From positions 45,885,094 through 45,949,093 of the forward strand of contig NC_134830.1 of the NCBI RefSeq assembly GCF_004210375.1: a DNA stretch of 64,000 bases, given 5' to 3'. Both the position numbers and the translations under genes were made by a program. Under the pieces are notes generated by a model, which saw nothing but the letters and a program-made list of their open reading frames with translations, did no database searches and was not told where the DNA came from. Shown here one piece after another: positions 60,801 through 64,000 of the stretch (position 1 is the stretch's first letter; every line of letters begins with the position of its first letter). Source of the DNA: Tachypleus tridentatus. Lineage: Eukaryota; Arthropoda; Merostomata; Xiphosura; Limulidae.

Positions 60801-62298
60801 TTATGCAAATAATATTTTAGATTTTTAAGATGAAGATTTTTTAAAATCATAACATGTAATAACTTTTCAGTCAGACTAGTAAGGGAAAAAACTATATTTA
60901 CAAACAAATCTTTATTAAAAACATTTCAGTAAAAAATCTGATTTTCTGTGTACAAAATACTTGTAATCTTCACTAAAAGTCTACCAACTTTTGTGAAGAT
61001 ACACATGCTGTTTCAAAAGTTAAAGTGTAAATACTTAACATGTGCAAATGTGTAAAAGAACTTGTGTATGTTATACTGAGCCCATAGCAAAAGGGTTAAA
61101 GTAAGAGCAAATAAAAATCAACAAAGTAAATTATACAGACCTGCATATTTATACTTCATAAAAATTATTTTGGTTCCAATAATGGATTTTCCATAATTCA
61201 ACTATGAAAATTTTGAAAATAATGTTCATTTTTTTCTATCACATAAAGATTTCTTTACAGATTGGAAAGAAACAAAACTCTTACACAGAAGCAATCATTA
61301 CTTTGTTTACCACAAAGAACATTTTTTATTATTATGTTTGGGTTATAGAACAACTGATAAGGCTCTCACTTTGCAATTGGTCTAGAGAAACCTATATTCA
61401 CTGGTTGCCAACATTTTAAGCATAACAAAACATGACTTGATTTCTAGTAAAAGTATGTATGATATTTTGTGAAACATCTTTATACAACTGAGAAATAATG
61501 GGTATTTTTGGATTTACTGTACAGGAATTACTGTGGAACATGTAAAAATTTTAAGCCAGTAAAACCAGTGCAGGCCTGTGGTATCATAATAAAAAGCCTG
61601 ACAAATTATTTTCAACAAATCTGTGCTTTTTTTAGGAGAAATTCTGTATTAGTCAGTAGTTTCAAGTGGTAACAACAGCATTCTTTACTACAACATTTTT
61701 ATGGTACACAACTGTGTCATGTTACCTTTATGAAACAAGGTTGCTTTGTTCGACTGTACACACAAGTAACCTACATCTGGGTCTCCAAGGTAACGAGATA
61801 CAACAAATAACATAGCATCTTCTGAATGGAGCTGAAACTCTCCCTGCTGACCAGGAACAACATTGTGACTGGCATCCTACAGCATTAGAATAAAGTATTA
61901 ACTCTTCAAGTATATAATCTACTAGACTCTAAACAGACAATTAAAAAGTACATAAGAATGATGAAGTAGCCAAAAAAAATACAAAATGAAGAAATAAAAA
62001 ATAAAGTGCAAAAATATCCACATTTTGAACTTAAAAATGTAAAGAAAAAATTTTTAAAATATATAAAAGTCAAATTCAAACCAAACTCTTCGATTTAAGT
62101 GTCTATATTTATAACAACATACCCTCAAAGGTGAATGAAAGGAGATGAGACCTTTATTAATATTCAGTGAAAGACACAGGTAGCTTTGACCTCTCTGTTT
62201 GTAATTTTGTTCCTTTAACTGCTTTCGTTTTTGTCGTTGTCTGTGTTCATACACTGAGTAGTACATTCCAGTACCTTCCTCAGAGTCAGAACTTGAAT
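8093..62298 (-). CDS. ATG2: ATG2 autophagy lipid-transfer protein, C-terminal half (23 exons, 5' part outside window)
   Basis: ATG2 is a long rod-like protein that bridges the ER and the growing autophagosome and moves phospholipids between them, working with WIPI proteins and ATG9. Joining the 23 exons listed separately gives about 1105 residues ending in a stop. They align in order with animal ATG2A/ATG2B from memory: GLQGATLRHR-like (GIQGATLRHR), CAIDYRPLYLPLRA, the FCIL LIR motif, VRFQYEVYP, RLNIDQDALLF, DYHGKR, LGGVGPMHSIVQLFQ, DLFWLPVEQYRRDGR and ATSNVLGGMRNQ. All internal splice phases agree. Vertebrate family members are roughly 1940-2080 residues, so about half is present. The N-terminal chorein domain and promoter must lie past position 64000. 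Introns are 246 nt to 11.9 kb and filled with repeats. It cannot be assigned to the vertebrate A or B paralogue from this alone. The gene identity is secure; a few weak donors leave single boundaries less certain. Confidence 0.96.
8565..8692 (-). mobile_element. SINE family 2 (short tRNA-derived)
   Basis: On the minus strand a tRNA-like head contains GATTCGATTCCC (B box). A short linker then leads to CAGATAGCCTGATGTGGCTT and a CA-rich tail. It is flanked by AAATTAG at 8558-8564 and 8693-8699. It sits in the last ATG2 intron (8333-9906), which otherwise shows nothing recognisable. Confidence 0.82.
9907..10044 (-). CDS. ATG2: ATG2 exon v
   Basis: Residues 981-1026, 46 codons, phase 0 at both ends. 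It encodes SAAEFTYDMVSPGPSVKMHH, RGFRRRGTHPADLREGMTSA and FHVVRE. The blocks YD(M/I)(V/L)SP and PADLREG match ATG2. The acceptor is TTTACAG and the donor GTACTT. Confidence 0.95.
10148..10600. repeat. 34-bp minisatellite, 13.3 copies
   Basis: The unit begins ATAACAGAGAAGTTAATAAG and repeats every 34 bp from 10148, with thirteen complete copies and an 11-bp partial. By eye the units are identical. It occupies half of the 862-bp intron 10045-10906 of ATG2, about 100 bp upstream of the acceptor of exon v. Confidence 0.97.
10907..11061 (-). CDS. ATG2: ATG2 exon u, conserved C-terminal localisation region
   Basis: Residues 929-980. It encodes QGIRDLFWLPVEQYRRDGRI, VRGLQRGASSFTTSTAMACL then ELTSRFVETIQ. 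In human ATG2A this region, which includes an amphipathic helix, is needed for targeting to lipid droplets and autophagosome precursors. The acceptor is CATCTTCAG and the donor GTTTGT. The next intron holds the 34-bp minisatellite. Confidence 0.97.
11468..11589 (-). CDS. ATG2: ATG2 exon t
   Basis: Residues 888-928 plus one base. It encodes LLGVDKLLAYALSEWLTDIK then KNQLPSLLGGVGPMHSIVQL. GLLGVDK..YA..EWL.DI.KNQLP..LGGVGPMHS.VQL is an exact family signature. The acceptor is TTTTCCAG and the donor GTGAGTA. Confidence 0.97.
11798..16124 (-). mobile_element. Non-LTR retrotransposon (RNase H-bearing, I/Jockey-like), copy A
   Basis: The minus strand keeps degraded pieces in LINE order. Near 15.6-16.0 kb there is endonuclease-like sequence homologous to copy B. 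Reverse transcriptase KPGKDPKIPSNYCLIALTS is at 14782-15015. An RNase H part with KSGNAVGSAMVWW and IYTDSLS is at 12537-12950, and the RNase H tail FFWILGHIGIRENKL at 12225-12476. Both ends are present, flanked by AAAGAAGATT at 11788-11797 and 16125-16134. The ORF1 region found in copy B is missing, so the 5' end joins almost directly to the endonuclease part. All frames are broken. A mariner remnant interrupts it. Confidence 0.9.
13520..14426 (-). mobile_element. Mariner transposon, internally deleted, nested in LINE A
   Basis: The 907-bp element has 29-bp terminal inverted repeats (CGAGGGCTGTTCAAAAAATA at left) with three mismatches, and TA at each flank. On the minus strand 14200-13853 encodes the N-terminal paired helix-turn-helix half (ERPGRPSTS, LTVRELAEECGVSVG). 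After a frame shift, 13884-13582 encodes the C-terminal part (REFLAKHSITVLPHPPYSPA, LAPCDFFLFPKLKRPLKGRR). About 130 central residues, including the first two catalytic aspartates, are lost; only the aspartate in APCD remains. It cannot encode a working transposase but keeps both ends. Confidence 0.95.
16135..17219. other. Intron sequence between LINE A and decayed repeats
   Basis: AT-rich, with no recognisable domain on either strand. Minus-strand frames such as 16353-16739 are low-complexity and show no family features. Confidence 0.5.
17220..17860. repeat. Decayed ~60-bp periodic tract
   Basis: The phrase GATCAACT or a close variant recurs at 17538, 17596, 17657, 17716, 17776 and 17828, mostly 58-61 bp apart. 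It is usually preceded by GCCACATC or GCCAACTA. Units are strongly diverged. Weaker copies (CCAACTTC, CCAACTAC) continue leftwards to about 17220. It may be an old satellite or a repeat internal to the neighbouring DIRS-like remnant. Confidence 0.6.
18288..19044 (-). mobile_element. DIRS-like tyrosine-recombinase retroelement remnant (RNase H plus recombinase end)
   Basis: The minus-strand frame at 18787-19044 reads LQWWLDKVHALMGMPLP, then HLFMNASGIGALVNNHKALS, CWSSDETTLHINVLKFLVIY and WTLCHFLS. The pattern LQWWL...G.PL...(T/M)(D/N)AS..G.GA...W..(E/D)...HIN.L(E/K) is the reverse transcriptase/RNase H junction of DIRS-type retroelements; the first aspartate is replaced by asparagine. At 18288-18539 the frame EEILQSGMWTMPSMFVSHYL resembles the C-terminal part of their tyrosine recombinase, after the catalytic residues. 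The space between is far too short for a whole element. Family assignment is from memory of the motif. Confidence 0.6.
19045..21029. other. Intron sequence with short dispersed duplication
   Basis: No coding region supported. A ~59-bp sequence is repeated at 19362-19420 and 20519-20577 (TTTTATTATCCCTTTTCTTA core). Two direct copies of a TTTTG(A/G)CCAGC phrase lie near 19.30 and 19.49 kb. Confidence 0.5.
21030..21256 (-). mobile_element. SINE family 1, diverged copy
   Basis: Family 1 body with tail at left (AAAGCTACTCAAGGGCTATC, ATAGTGGGATTGACCATC). A damaged tRNA head is at the right. An 8-bp duplication GAGATTGT lies at 21022-21029 and 21257-21264. Many CpG sites have decayed. Confidence 0.85.
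21265..22122. other. AT-rich intron sequence, nothing recognised
   Basis: No open frame or repeat of note between two SINE copies. Confidence 0.5.
22123..22362 (-). mobile_element. SINE family 1 copy with target duplication
   Basis: The tail GTTTTTGAATTTCATGCAAA is at left, the body ACTGCCAACTCTTGGGCTAC in the middle, and the head ends CTGGCCATGCTGGGCC at right. ACTAAAGTG flanks it at 22114-22122 and 22365-22373. Confidence 0.88.
22374..23443. other. Intron sequence 5' proximal to exon s, nothing recognised
   Basis: AT-rich start of the 11.9-kb intron (minus-strand sense). No domain or repeat was identified. Confidence 0.5.
23444..23526 (-). CDS. ATG2: ATG2 exon s
   Basis: Residues 861-887 plus two bases. 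It encodes GALAGLLMGLGQLNCSELRL then KRLCYRL. G.LAGLL.GL.QLNCSELKLKRLC is diagnostic of ATG2. The acceptor is TTTTTTAG and the donor GTAAGAT. The next intron is 11.9 kb. Confidence 0.96.
23527..26241. other. ATG2 GC-AG intron between exons r and s
   Basis: 2715 bp. It starts with GC on the minus strand at 26241-26240 and ends with AG at 23528-23527. It contains a truncated family 2 SINE at 25361-25445. The stretch 24420-25200 has a less biased base composition and could be an old transposon relic, but I could not identify one. Confidence 0.6.
25361..25445 (-). mobile_element. SINE family 2, 5'-truncated
   Basis: The GT-rich tail at left is followed by TATAGCAAAGCCACATCGGA, TTATCTGCTGAGCC and GAGGGGAACTGAACC. 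ACAGGAT flanks it at 25354-25360 and 25446-25452. The tRNA head is cut near the B box. Confidence 0.82.
26242..26311 (-). CDS. ATG2: ATG2 exon r, followed by a GC donor
   Basis: Residues 837-860. It encodes SFILTPDVPIRLDYHGKRVD then MEQ, the ATG2 block VPIRLDYHGK.V.M.Q. The acceptor is TTTATAG. The donor is CAG|GCAAGG, a GC-AG intron type. No in-frame GT nearby preserves the conserved Q|GALAGLL join. Confidence 0.95.
27858..27893. repeat. (AT)n microsatellite
   Basis: About 36 bp of uninterrupted alternating A and T. Confidence 0.95.
28760..29191. repeat. 48-bp minisatellite, 9 copies, open in both strands
   Basis: The unit begins TTTGTTTTCAAGCCACACTA and repeats every 48 bp. Because 48 is a multiple of three and no stop occurs in one frame on each strand, both strands carry open frames of 16-residue repeats (minus ENKFSGYIEHKQIVWL, plus NITRKFVFKPHYLFML). 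Units differ at two or three positions (CAAG/CATG, CTG/CTC, one TACCTC). It lies inside an ATG2 intron. There is no sign that it is translated. Confidence 0.96.
29485..29685 (-). mobile_element. SINE family 1, old copy
   Basis: Recognisable pieces are GGGCTATCCACACTAGCCAT, GCTAGTCAACACCACCCAAT and ATACTGGGATTGACTCTCAC. The tail is at left, the head lost and the divergence high. Confidence 0.78.
32035..32269 (-). CDS. ATG2: ATG2 exon q
   Basis: Residues 759-836 plus two bases. It is a variable, proline/serine-rich linker (SNVSRHPLSTSDHQSPVMGM, then PPASSGLTPTEPDHFLILLQ) ending SVPSRPTFFR. The (Y/F)FR ending joins to SFILTPDVPIR as in vertebrate ATG2. The acceptor is TTACTCAG; the donor GTCAAC is weak, but the frame and the family join support it. 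Confidence 0.88.
32270..34953. other. ATG2 intron between exons p and q, nothing recognised
   Basis: 2.7 kb of AT-rich sequence. Short open frames at 32792-33022 and 34048-34472 show no domain. Confidence 0.5.
34954..35020 (-). CDS. ATG2: ATG2 exon p
   Basis: Residues 737-758 plus one base. It encodes DALLFIQNFFSEIAGVSSKT then GH, the continuation of LNIDQDALLFL..FF in the family. The acceptor is TTTTTATAG and the donor GTAAGTG. It joins in frame across a 5.6-kb intron to exon o. Confidence 0.94.
35976..36092. repeat. 158-bp tandem repeat, unit 1, left part
   Basis: Starts GGTCTCACAGATTAATTTAC and runs to AATTCTTA. It matches the unit starting at 40099. LINE copy B interrupts it; the rest of the unit resumes at 40050. 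Confidence 0.85.
36968..37219 (-). pseudogene. LINE copy B reverse transcriptase fragment
   Basis: SNYSPVALTSCL after NPRKDPKI corresponds to the KPGKDP..NYRPI(A/S)L motif of non-LTR reverse transcriptases. It is preceded by NQIWQENVFSDAWCQAIVL. The catalytic YADD segment was not found. Frames are broken on both sides. Confidence 0.85.
37895..38506 (-). CDS. LINE copy B endonuclease-domain open frame (203 residues)
   Basis: Exonuclease-endonuclease-phosphatase type domain that would nick target DNA. The frame starts MATLIQWNCQGL (asparagine of the first motif), then LQELFL, MRGGVALLVDQHVP, LILGGFNGHHPFWGSDDIDR and FTAIDLSICYPSL. The family motif GDFN is GGFN here, losing an aspartate, so activity is doubtful. 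It is the longest open frame in the window and part of a larger pol protein that is broken downstream. Confidence 0.88.
   Translation of the reverse strand: MATLIQWNCQGLCSILDHIKILIASYHPVCLSLQELFLKPTNTVTFQQFSLHINDRLCDGRMRGGVALLVDQHVPTLSLPLDTPLEAKAIRVSWGHTITVCSLYLLSGKIYDQSDLDALIEQLLSPFLILGGFNGHHPFWGSDDIDRRGCSLECMLSDHNLSLFNTGSSTYFDASNLSFTAIDLSICYPSLFSHFSWRIDNNP
38873..39244 (-). CDS. LINE copy B ORF1 (gag-like) remnant with zinc knuckles
   Basis: The frame contains IPNPLQYFQCQWFGHSKMSC then CACCGSKDHDAYEC. The second is a full C-x2-C-x4-H-x4-C knuckle; in the first, the leading cysteine appears replaced by tyrosine. Such ORF1 proteins bind element RNA. It is incomplete at both ends. Confidence 0.82.
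   Translation of the reverse strand: MKNIPESEILAGFSTQRVSAVRHISTRKDGITMPTSILILIYTSPHPPATIKAGYLNCKVQPYIPNPLQYFQCQWFGHSKMSCCVSLMCACCGSKDHDAYECQKGPSLHQLQWLSPVLLLFLP
40050..40303. repeat. 158-bp tandem repeat, rest of unit 1, unit 2 and partial unit 3
   Basis: The phrase GTCTCATAGATTAATTTAC starts at about 40099 and again at 40257, a 158-bp period. AATTCTTA lies at offset 109 in the units at 35976 and 40099. Excising the LINE and one duplication rebuilds a regular array of about 2.3 units. Confidence 0.85.
40666..40767 (-). CDS. ATG2: ATG2 exon o
   Basis: Residues 703-736, 34 codons, phase 0 at both ends. It encodes VEIKAVHIHPDLNLQTEECS then LRVSIKPLRLNIDQ. ECSLRVSL.PLRLNIDQ is an ATG2 signature. 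The donor is GTAAGT. The intron that follows carries LINE copy B. Confidence 0.96.
41137..41304 (-). CDS. ATG2: ATG2 exon n
   Basis: Residues 647-702, exactly 56 codons with phase 0 at both ends. It encodes VRFQYEVYPENCEQASRHVL, LIHDVEIRDRLASSQINKFL and YQYTSEAMPKQSHANM. This is one of the best-conserved ATG2 blocks (IHDVEIRDRLASSQINKFLY). The acceptor is TTTTTCAG and the donor GTAAAT. Confidence 0.97.
42117..42363 (-). CDS. ATG2: ATG2 exon m
   Basis: Residues 564-646. It encodes LSDKGKDQPDSPITSRNKGP, a serine-rich loop with TLETYSQASPRHSRHSG, then GGPGRRHDVHMELRMNK. The last part is the ATG2 block GR.HD..ME(L/I)Q..K preceding VRFQ. The acceptor is GCCTCAG and the donor GTAAGC, phase 0. Confidence 0.94.
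43117..43390 (-). mobile_element. SINE family 1, full length with 11-bp target duplication
   Basis: The tail TTGTTTGTTTTTGAATTTCG is at left and the whole body and tRNA-like head follow, ending CTTGGCCATGCC(A). CATTTATATGC flanks it at 43106-43116 and 43391-43401. Along with 2688-2963 it is the best-preserved copy. Confidence 0.93.
43833..44083 (-). mobile_element. SINE family 1 copy with imperfect target duplication
   Basis: The body is recognisable (GCAGCTAGTCATCACAACCC, ACAGTGGGATTGACC), with the head ending CTGGCCATGTCAGGCC. Flanks TTTGTCCTAGGT (43821-43832) and TCTGTCCCAGGT (44085-44096) are an aged duplication. Confidence 0.86.
44802..44835 (-). CDS. ATG2: ATG2 34-nt microexon l
   Basis: Residues 553-563 plus two bases. 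It reads KKTSSQESID between two split codons (A before, R after). The acceptor is GTTTCAG and the donor GTAAGAT. The other two frames do not fit the neighbours. Skipping it would shift the frame, since 34 is not a multiple of three. It lies in the variable serine-rich loop after WHMYGG. Confidence 0.82.
45432..45648 (-). CDS. ATG2: ATG2 exon k, with WIPI4-binding HFS motif
   Basis: Residues 481-552 plus one base. It encodes PKSGEPQVRCLTTEPVKLVE, SHFSVPLGKSDQLRAPKHFP, PAVWRYTLREMSIVWHMYGG and KDF. Human ATG2 has a Y/H-F-S motif just after the LIR that binds WIPI4; HFS at 45577-45585 fits it. The WRYTLREMSIVWHMYGGKDF stretch is a strong family match. The donor GTGTTT is weak. Confidence 0.93.
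45577..45585 (-). other. ATG2: Probable WIPI4-binding H-F-S codons
   Basis: Three codons encode H-F-S about 34 residues after the FCIL motif. In human ATG2A the LIR and the Y-F-S WIPI4-binding residues are separated by about the same distance, from published work as I remember it. This is assignment by position and motif, not by experiment. Confidence 0.7.
45649..47146. other. ATG2 intron separating LIR and HFS motif exons, nothing else recognised
   Basis: 1.5 kb AT-rich sequence with no repeat family or open frame of note. Confidence 0.55.
47147..47364 (-). CDS. ATG2: ATG2 exon j, with acidic linker and FCIL LIR motif
   Basis: Residues 408-480. A serine/threonine linker is followed by a very acidic run (DETEVADEDDRCEEDETNGA), then DEEFCILENDPGIGIT. 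FCIL at 47174-47185 preceded by acidic residues matches the published LC3/GABARAP-interacting motif of human ATG2A/B. The donor GTACAT is weak, but the phase 0 join to PKSGEPQV fits the family. Confidence 0.93.
47174..47185 (-). other. ATG2: LC3/GABARAP-interacting region (LIR) codons, FCIL
   Basis: Four codons encode F-C-I-L directly after D-E-E, the [acidic]-[F/W/Y]-x-x-[L/I/V] form of an LIR. In human ATG2 this motif recruits GABARAP-family proteins and is needed for phagophore closure. Here it is residue 468 of the fragment, 637 residues from the C-terminus, slightly farther than in human ATG2A. Confidence 0.85.
48025..48151 (-). CDS. ATG2: ATG2 exon i
   Basis: Residues 366-407 plus one base. 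It encodes VPVLFTKPSTESPNNVTKTQ, then VHDLMVEAMEESSGS. It is probably a disordered or helical linker between the TCADSC strand and the LIR region. The acceptor is TTTTTGCAG and the donor GTAAAT. Confidence 0.9.
49554..49651. repeat. 35-bp tandem repeat, 2.8 copies
   Basis: GTACATTTATATATATTTAT starts units at 49554, 49589 and 49624. The first unit has one substitution. Confidence 0.93.
49832..49856. repeat. (TG)n microsatellite
   Basis: About 12 uninterrupted TG units. Confidence 0.95.
51153..51302 (-). CDS. ATG2: ATG2 exon h
   Basis: Residues 316-365. It encodes PQPRLDLRASNNVVYIRTCA then DSCQALQSLLTYFASDGDLS. The segment YIRTCADSC...L..L..Y.A.DGDL is a clear ATG2 signature. The acceptor is TCTCTCCAG and the donor GTGAGTT; both ends are phase 0. 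Confidence 0.95.
51629..51696 (-). CDS. ATG2: ATG2 exon g
   Basis: Residues 293-315. It encodes YTCVVESGLFDLSLRMTDGM then DM, the ATG2 YVCV...ELS strand. The acceptor TTTATTAG is followed by AT completing the split codon. The donor GTAAGTTA is phase 0. Confidence 0.92.
51697..54212. other. ATG2 intron between exons f and g
   Basis: 2.5 kb AT-rich sequence with one family 3 SINE at 52.4 kb. No other feature was recognised. Confidence 0.55.
52384..52515 (-). mobile_element. SINE family 3 (tRNA-derived)
   Basis: On the minus strand the head TCCCTCTGGTAGCACAGCAG is tRNA-like (A box), followed by a B-box remnant TTTGATACC. A tail CAGATAACCCATTGAGTAG then TTTTGTGCTTAATTC follows. The head differs from families 1 and 2, but the tail is related to both. 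Confidence 0.8.
54213..54283 (-). CDS. ATG2: ATG2 exon f
   Basis: Residues 269-292 plus one base. It encodes IIAEEMCLFISDKGETDAID then LKK, the ATG2 (I/M)AEE...LFLSDK segment. The acceptor is CTTACAG and the donor GTAAGTG. Flanking introns of 1.6 and 2.5 kb show no genes; the larger carries a SINE near 52.4 kb. Confidence 0.93.
54284..55876. other. ATG2 intron between exons e and f, nothing recognised
   Basis: 1.6 kb AT-rich sequence without recognisable repeats or coding segments. Confidence 0.5.
55877..55969 (-). CDS. ATG2: ATG2 exon e
   Basis: Residues 238-268 plus two bases. It encodes PLYLPLRAMVTMENFSISSN and then IVAHTTTSVL, continuing the conserved CAIDYRPLYLPLR block across the splice. 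The acceptor is TTGTTTAG and the donor GTTTGG is weak. It joins in phase to exons on both sides. Confidence 0.92.
56763..56950 (-). CDS. ATG2: ATG2 exon d
   Basis: Residues 176-237 plus two bases. It carries one of the most conserved ATG2 blocks: TLKVALGIQGATLRHRM, then SWLTQCIDFFDVVDYPVAGY and HLHLWSCAIDY. The acceptor is TTCTCAG, phase 0; the donor GTTAGG is weak. The 1.8-kb intron between it and exon c holds nothing I recognise. Confidence 0.95.
56951..58772. other. ATG2 intron between exons c and d, nothing recognised
   Basis: 1.8 kb AT-rich sequence, no repeat family or open frame supported. Confidence 0.5.
58773..58972 (-). CDS. ATG2: ATG2 exon c
   Basis: Residues 109-175. It reads MLSTSPERGKLKPAQLVIP, then SQNSVIGVGGDSLDMMTL and INLDEAQAIK. 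The acceptor TTATTGCAG leaves GA to complete the split glycine codon; the donor is GTAAG, phase 0. The intron on its 5' side (58973-61725) carries a SINE and a piggyBac-like inverted repeat pair. Confidence 0.92.
59049..59123 (-). mobile_element. SINE family 2, 5'-truncated
   Basis: The GT-rich tail is followed by TATAACAAAGCCACATCGGG, TTATCTGCTGAGT and GAGGGGAATTGACC. CAGTTGAT flanks it at 59041-59048 and 59124-59131, a clean 8-bp duplication. Truncation is near the B box, as in the copy at 25361. Confidence 0.85.
59482..61095. mobile_element. Possible piggyBac-like non-autonomous element
   Basis: The left end CCCTTTTGCTATGGG (59482-59496) is inverted perfectly at 61081-61095, followed by TTAA at 61096-61099. 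The left flank is GTGA where TTAA would be expected. CCC...GGG ends at a TTAA target are typical of piggyBac. The 1.6-kb interior has no transposase frame. Low confidence: this is based on one short inverted pair. Confidence 0.35.
61726..61876 (-). CDS. ATG2: ATG2 exon b
   Basis: Residues 59-108 plus one base. It encodes DASHNVVPGQQGEF through SRYLGDPDVGYLCVQSNKATLFHK, matching the ATG2 region before the GLQGATLRHR block. The acceptor is phase 0 and the donor is GTAAC. The intron to exon a is only 246 nt, the shortest in the window. Confidence 0.9.
62123..62298 (-). CDS. ATG2: ATG2 exon a (first in window)
   Basis: Fragment residues 1-58. It begins with two bases of a split codon after a T-rich acceptor. 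It reads an acidic serine run (SSSDSEEG), a basic stretch (RQRQKRKQLKEQ), then a strand-like segment LCLSLNINKGLISFHSPLR. The donor is GTATG, phase 0. The preceding exon must end with one base of a codon; I did not find it in the remaining 1.7 kb. Confidence 0.85.
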
Positions 62299-64000
62299 CT
62301 TAAAAAAAACAAACAAACCACAAAGCAGCAACTAAATAAATATTTTTATATTAACAATACAGAAAAAATTTGTAATTCTCTGCTGACAAAAAGCATAAAC
62401 ATTTCCTATAAGAATCAACAATTTAAATATTAGAAATTACATACTACAAAATAATGTAATGACCACAATATATTTAAGTACACATATTATACTATGAATT
62501 AATTTTGTCTTCTGAAAACAATGACTACTTATTTATTTAATTGAATTAACATAAGTATTTTATGAGTTAAAAAAATCAATACATTGAAAGACTAGTTTTA
62601 CAGAGAAAGAACTGAAACCAAGCTTACCCAATATAATATTACTACATCTAGAAAAACAGACATTCCAAACATGTAGCTCATTCAATCAAAATTAGAAAAA
62701 AGTTAATTTATAAAATGATTTTTATAAATTTAAAAATTAAACATTTTATGTTACAAAAACTTTCAGTTTTTTTTTTTCATTTTCAGAGGAATTCAGAATT
62801 TATTTTATTGTTTAACCATGTCTGCAAAGGCCTGTCACTGGAGAGAACTTGTATCAAAAAATTAATTTTTACTATAATTCCAAATTTACTAGGTTTATCT
62901 TTAGGAAATTTGGTGAACTTTTAGTAATTATTACAAGTATGCTGCACCTAAGAAACAGATATTTTAATGAAGTACTTCTATTAAAGATTTGTCTGAAATT
63001 ACCAAGTCATTTTGACTAGTTTGAGTGCAAGATAGTTTCATTTCCAGAATAAAAATACTTTCTTCCTTCATACAGTTTTCATGTTTCATTTTTATAATCT
63101 ATGGAAACCCTACATGTAAAATAATTTTTTTCTCTACAACATTATATTTTCTCTGCCTAACACTGACTGTAGTGAACTCAGCAACACAGGGTAAATACAA
63201 AATAAACTGAAAGTATACATTTTTCTTTGTAGAATGACTGTATATTACAACAGAAAATTACAATTGTTTATATTAAACAGCCTAAGATTTGAAACACTTT
63301 ACATCTGTTTTCATTTCATTTTATTTATTGCTCTTTGAATCATGTCTATGTAGCATTACAAAGCATTAAATCAAGCAGAGAACTTGTTCAAATTACAATT
63401 AACAAAATATTCAATTACATCATGAATGAAAACTGGTATGCATTTCTTGTGAAGAAATTTCCTGAAGTTTTTTTACCTAACGAGTTTTTAATTTTTACAA
63501 CTTAGTTATTTTTACAACAACAACATAAAAGTATACATAGGAAACAAGAACTTTTCTACTGATGTATAGGCTCACCTTTGTGCCCTTAGAAGCTTAAAAG
63601 ATGTAACCTTATATTTTTGTAAAATGTTTTTTATATATTTCAAATATGCAAGTTGGAAAACAAAATATTATCATGCACAATAAATAATGTCCTAAATCTA
63701 TTATAATTTAACTGGCTCAGGACTGTCTCAATTGCTGACAGTGCCCTGCACAAGATAAAAATTCCATGGCTCTCCTGAAAAAACAAATTTTACAGAACAT
63801 GCACTTACCTTGCCTTCAAAGATGCAAAATCTTACCTGTCCATAGATCGGTACACTGTATTCACACATCACTTACACTACCGTTGGTATGGCCCTGACCT
63901 GACTTTACAACTTAATTATAAATGGATTAATAAAATACCTTGAACTGGTCAAGTCAATCTTCACAATAGAAAAAAATGACACTGAAGCCAAGTATTCCAA
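62299..64000. other. ATG2 intron upstream of first window exon; next exon not resolved
   Basis: The next upstream exon must end with one base of a split codon. Donor-like GTAAG sites on the minus strand occur near 63.81, 63.84 and 63.87 kb, but no reading frame there gives recognisable ATG2 sequence. Confidence 0.5.

Noticed and set aside
63800..63900. Possible further ATG2 exons near the right edge (several GTAAG donors, a short YRSMD-like reading)
   Set aside because: All frames close quickly or give pieces under 20 residues with no recognisable ATG2 sequence, and none fits the required phase convincingly.

Overview
The window is animal nuclear DNA: AT-rich, split genes with GT-AG introns, tRNA-derived SINEs, non-LTR retrotransposons, a mariner remnant and a DIRS-type remnant. 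The dominant SINE closely resembles, as I remember it, a repeat abundant in horseshoe crab (Xiphosura) genomes, so my best guess is a chelicerate, probably a horseshoe crab. That attribution is recollection and was not searched.

One protein-coding gene is supported. On the minus strand, from 62298 down to a TAG stop at 8093, 23 exons encode the C-terminal half (about 1105 residues) of the autophagy lipid-transfer protein ATG2. Splice phases agree across all 22 internal junctions, which is the strongest support for the model. The fragment carries the FCIL LC3/GABARAP-interacting motif, an HFS motif of the kind that binds WIPI4, and the conserved C-terminal region with WLPVEQYRRDGRIVRGLQRG. The chorein-type N-terminus and promoter lie beyond the right edge. 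One intron uses a GC donor, and one exon is only 34 nt long.

Layout: 1-3513 is SINE-rich sequence downstream of the gene. 3514-8092 is the near 3' flank, including the presumed 3' UTR. 8093-11589 holds the last four exons and a 34-bp minisatellite. 11590-23443 is an 11.9-kb intron with LINE copy A (itself split by a deleted mariner), a DIRS-like remnant, a decayed ~60-bp periodic tract and two SINEs. 23444-32269 holds three exons and a 9-copy 48-bp minisatellite. 34954-40767 holds two exons flanking LINE copy B, which landed inside a 158-bp tandem repeat. 40666-62298 holds the remaining, denser exons with scattered SINEs. 62299-64000 is upstream intron in which I could not identify an exon with confidence.

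The mobile elements look connected. Three SINE families and the LINE share a 3'-end core (CAGATAGCC, then TTTGTG or a variant), as expected if the LINE machinery mobilised the SINEs. I found no operon, CRISPR, rRNA or intact tRNA gene, and no wholly new system. The most unusual items are the antisense-open 48-bp repeat, the DIRS remnant and the shared LINE/SINE tails.
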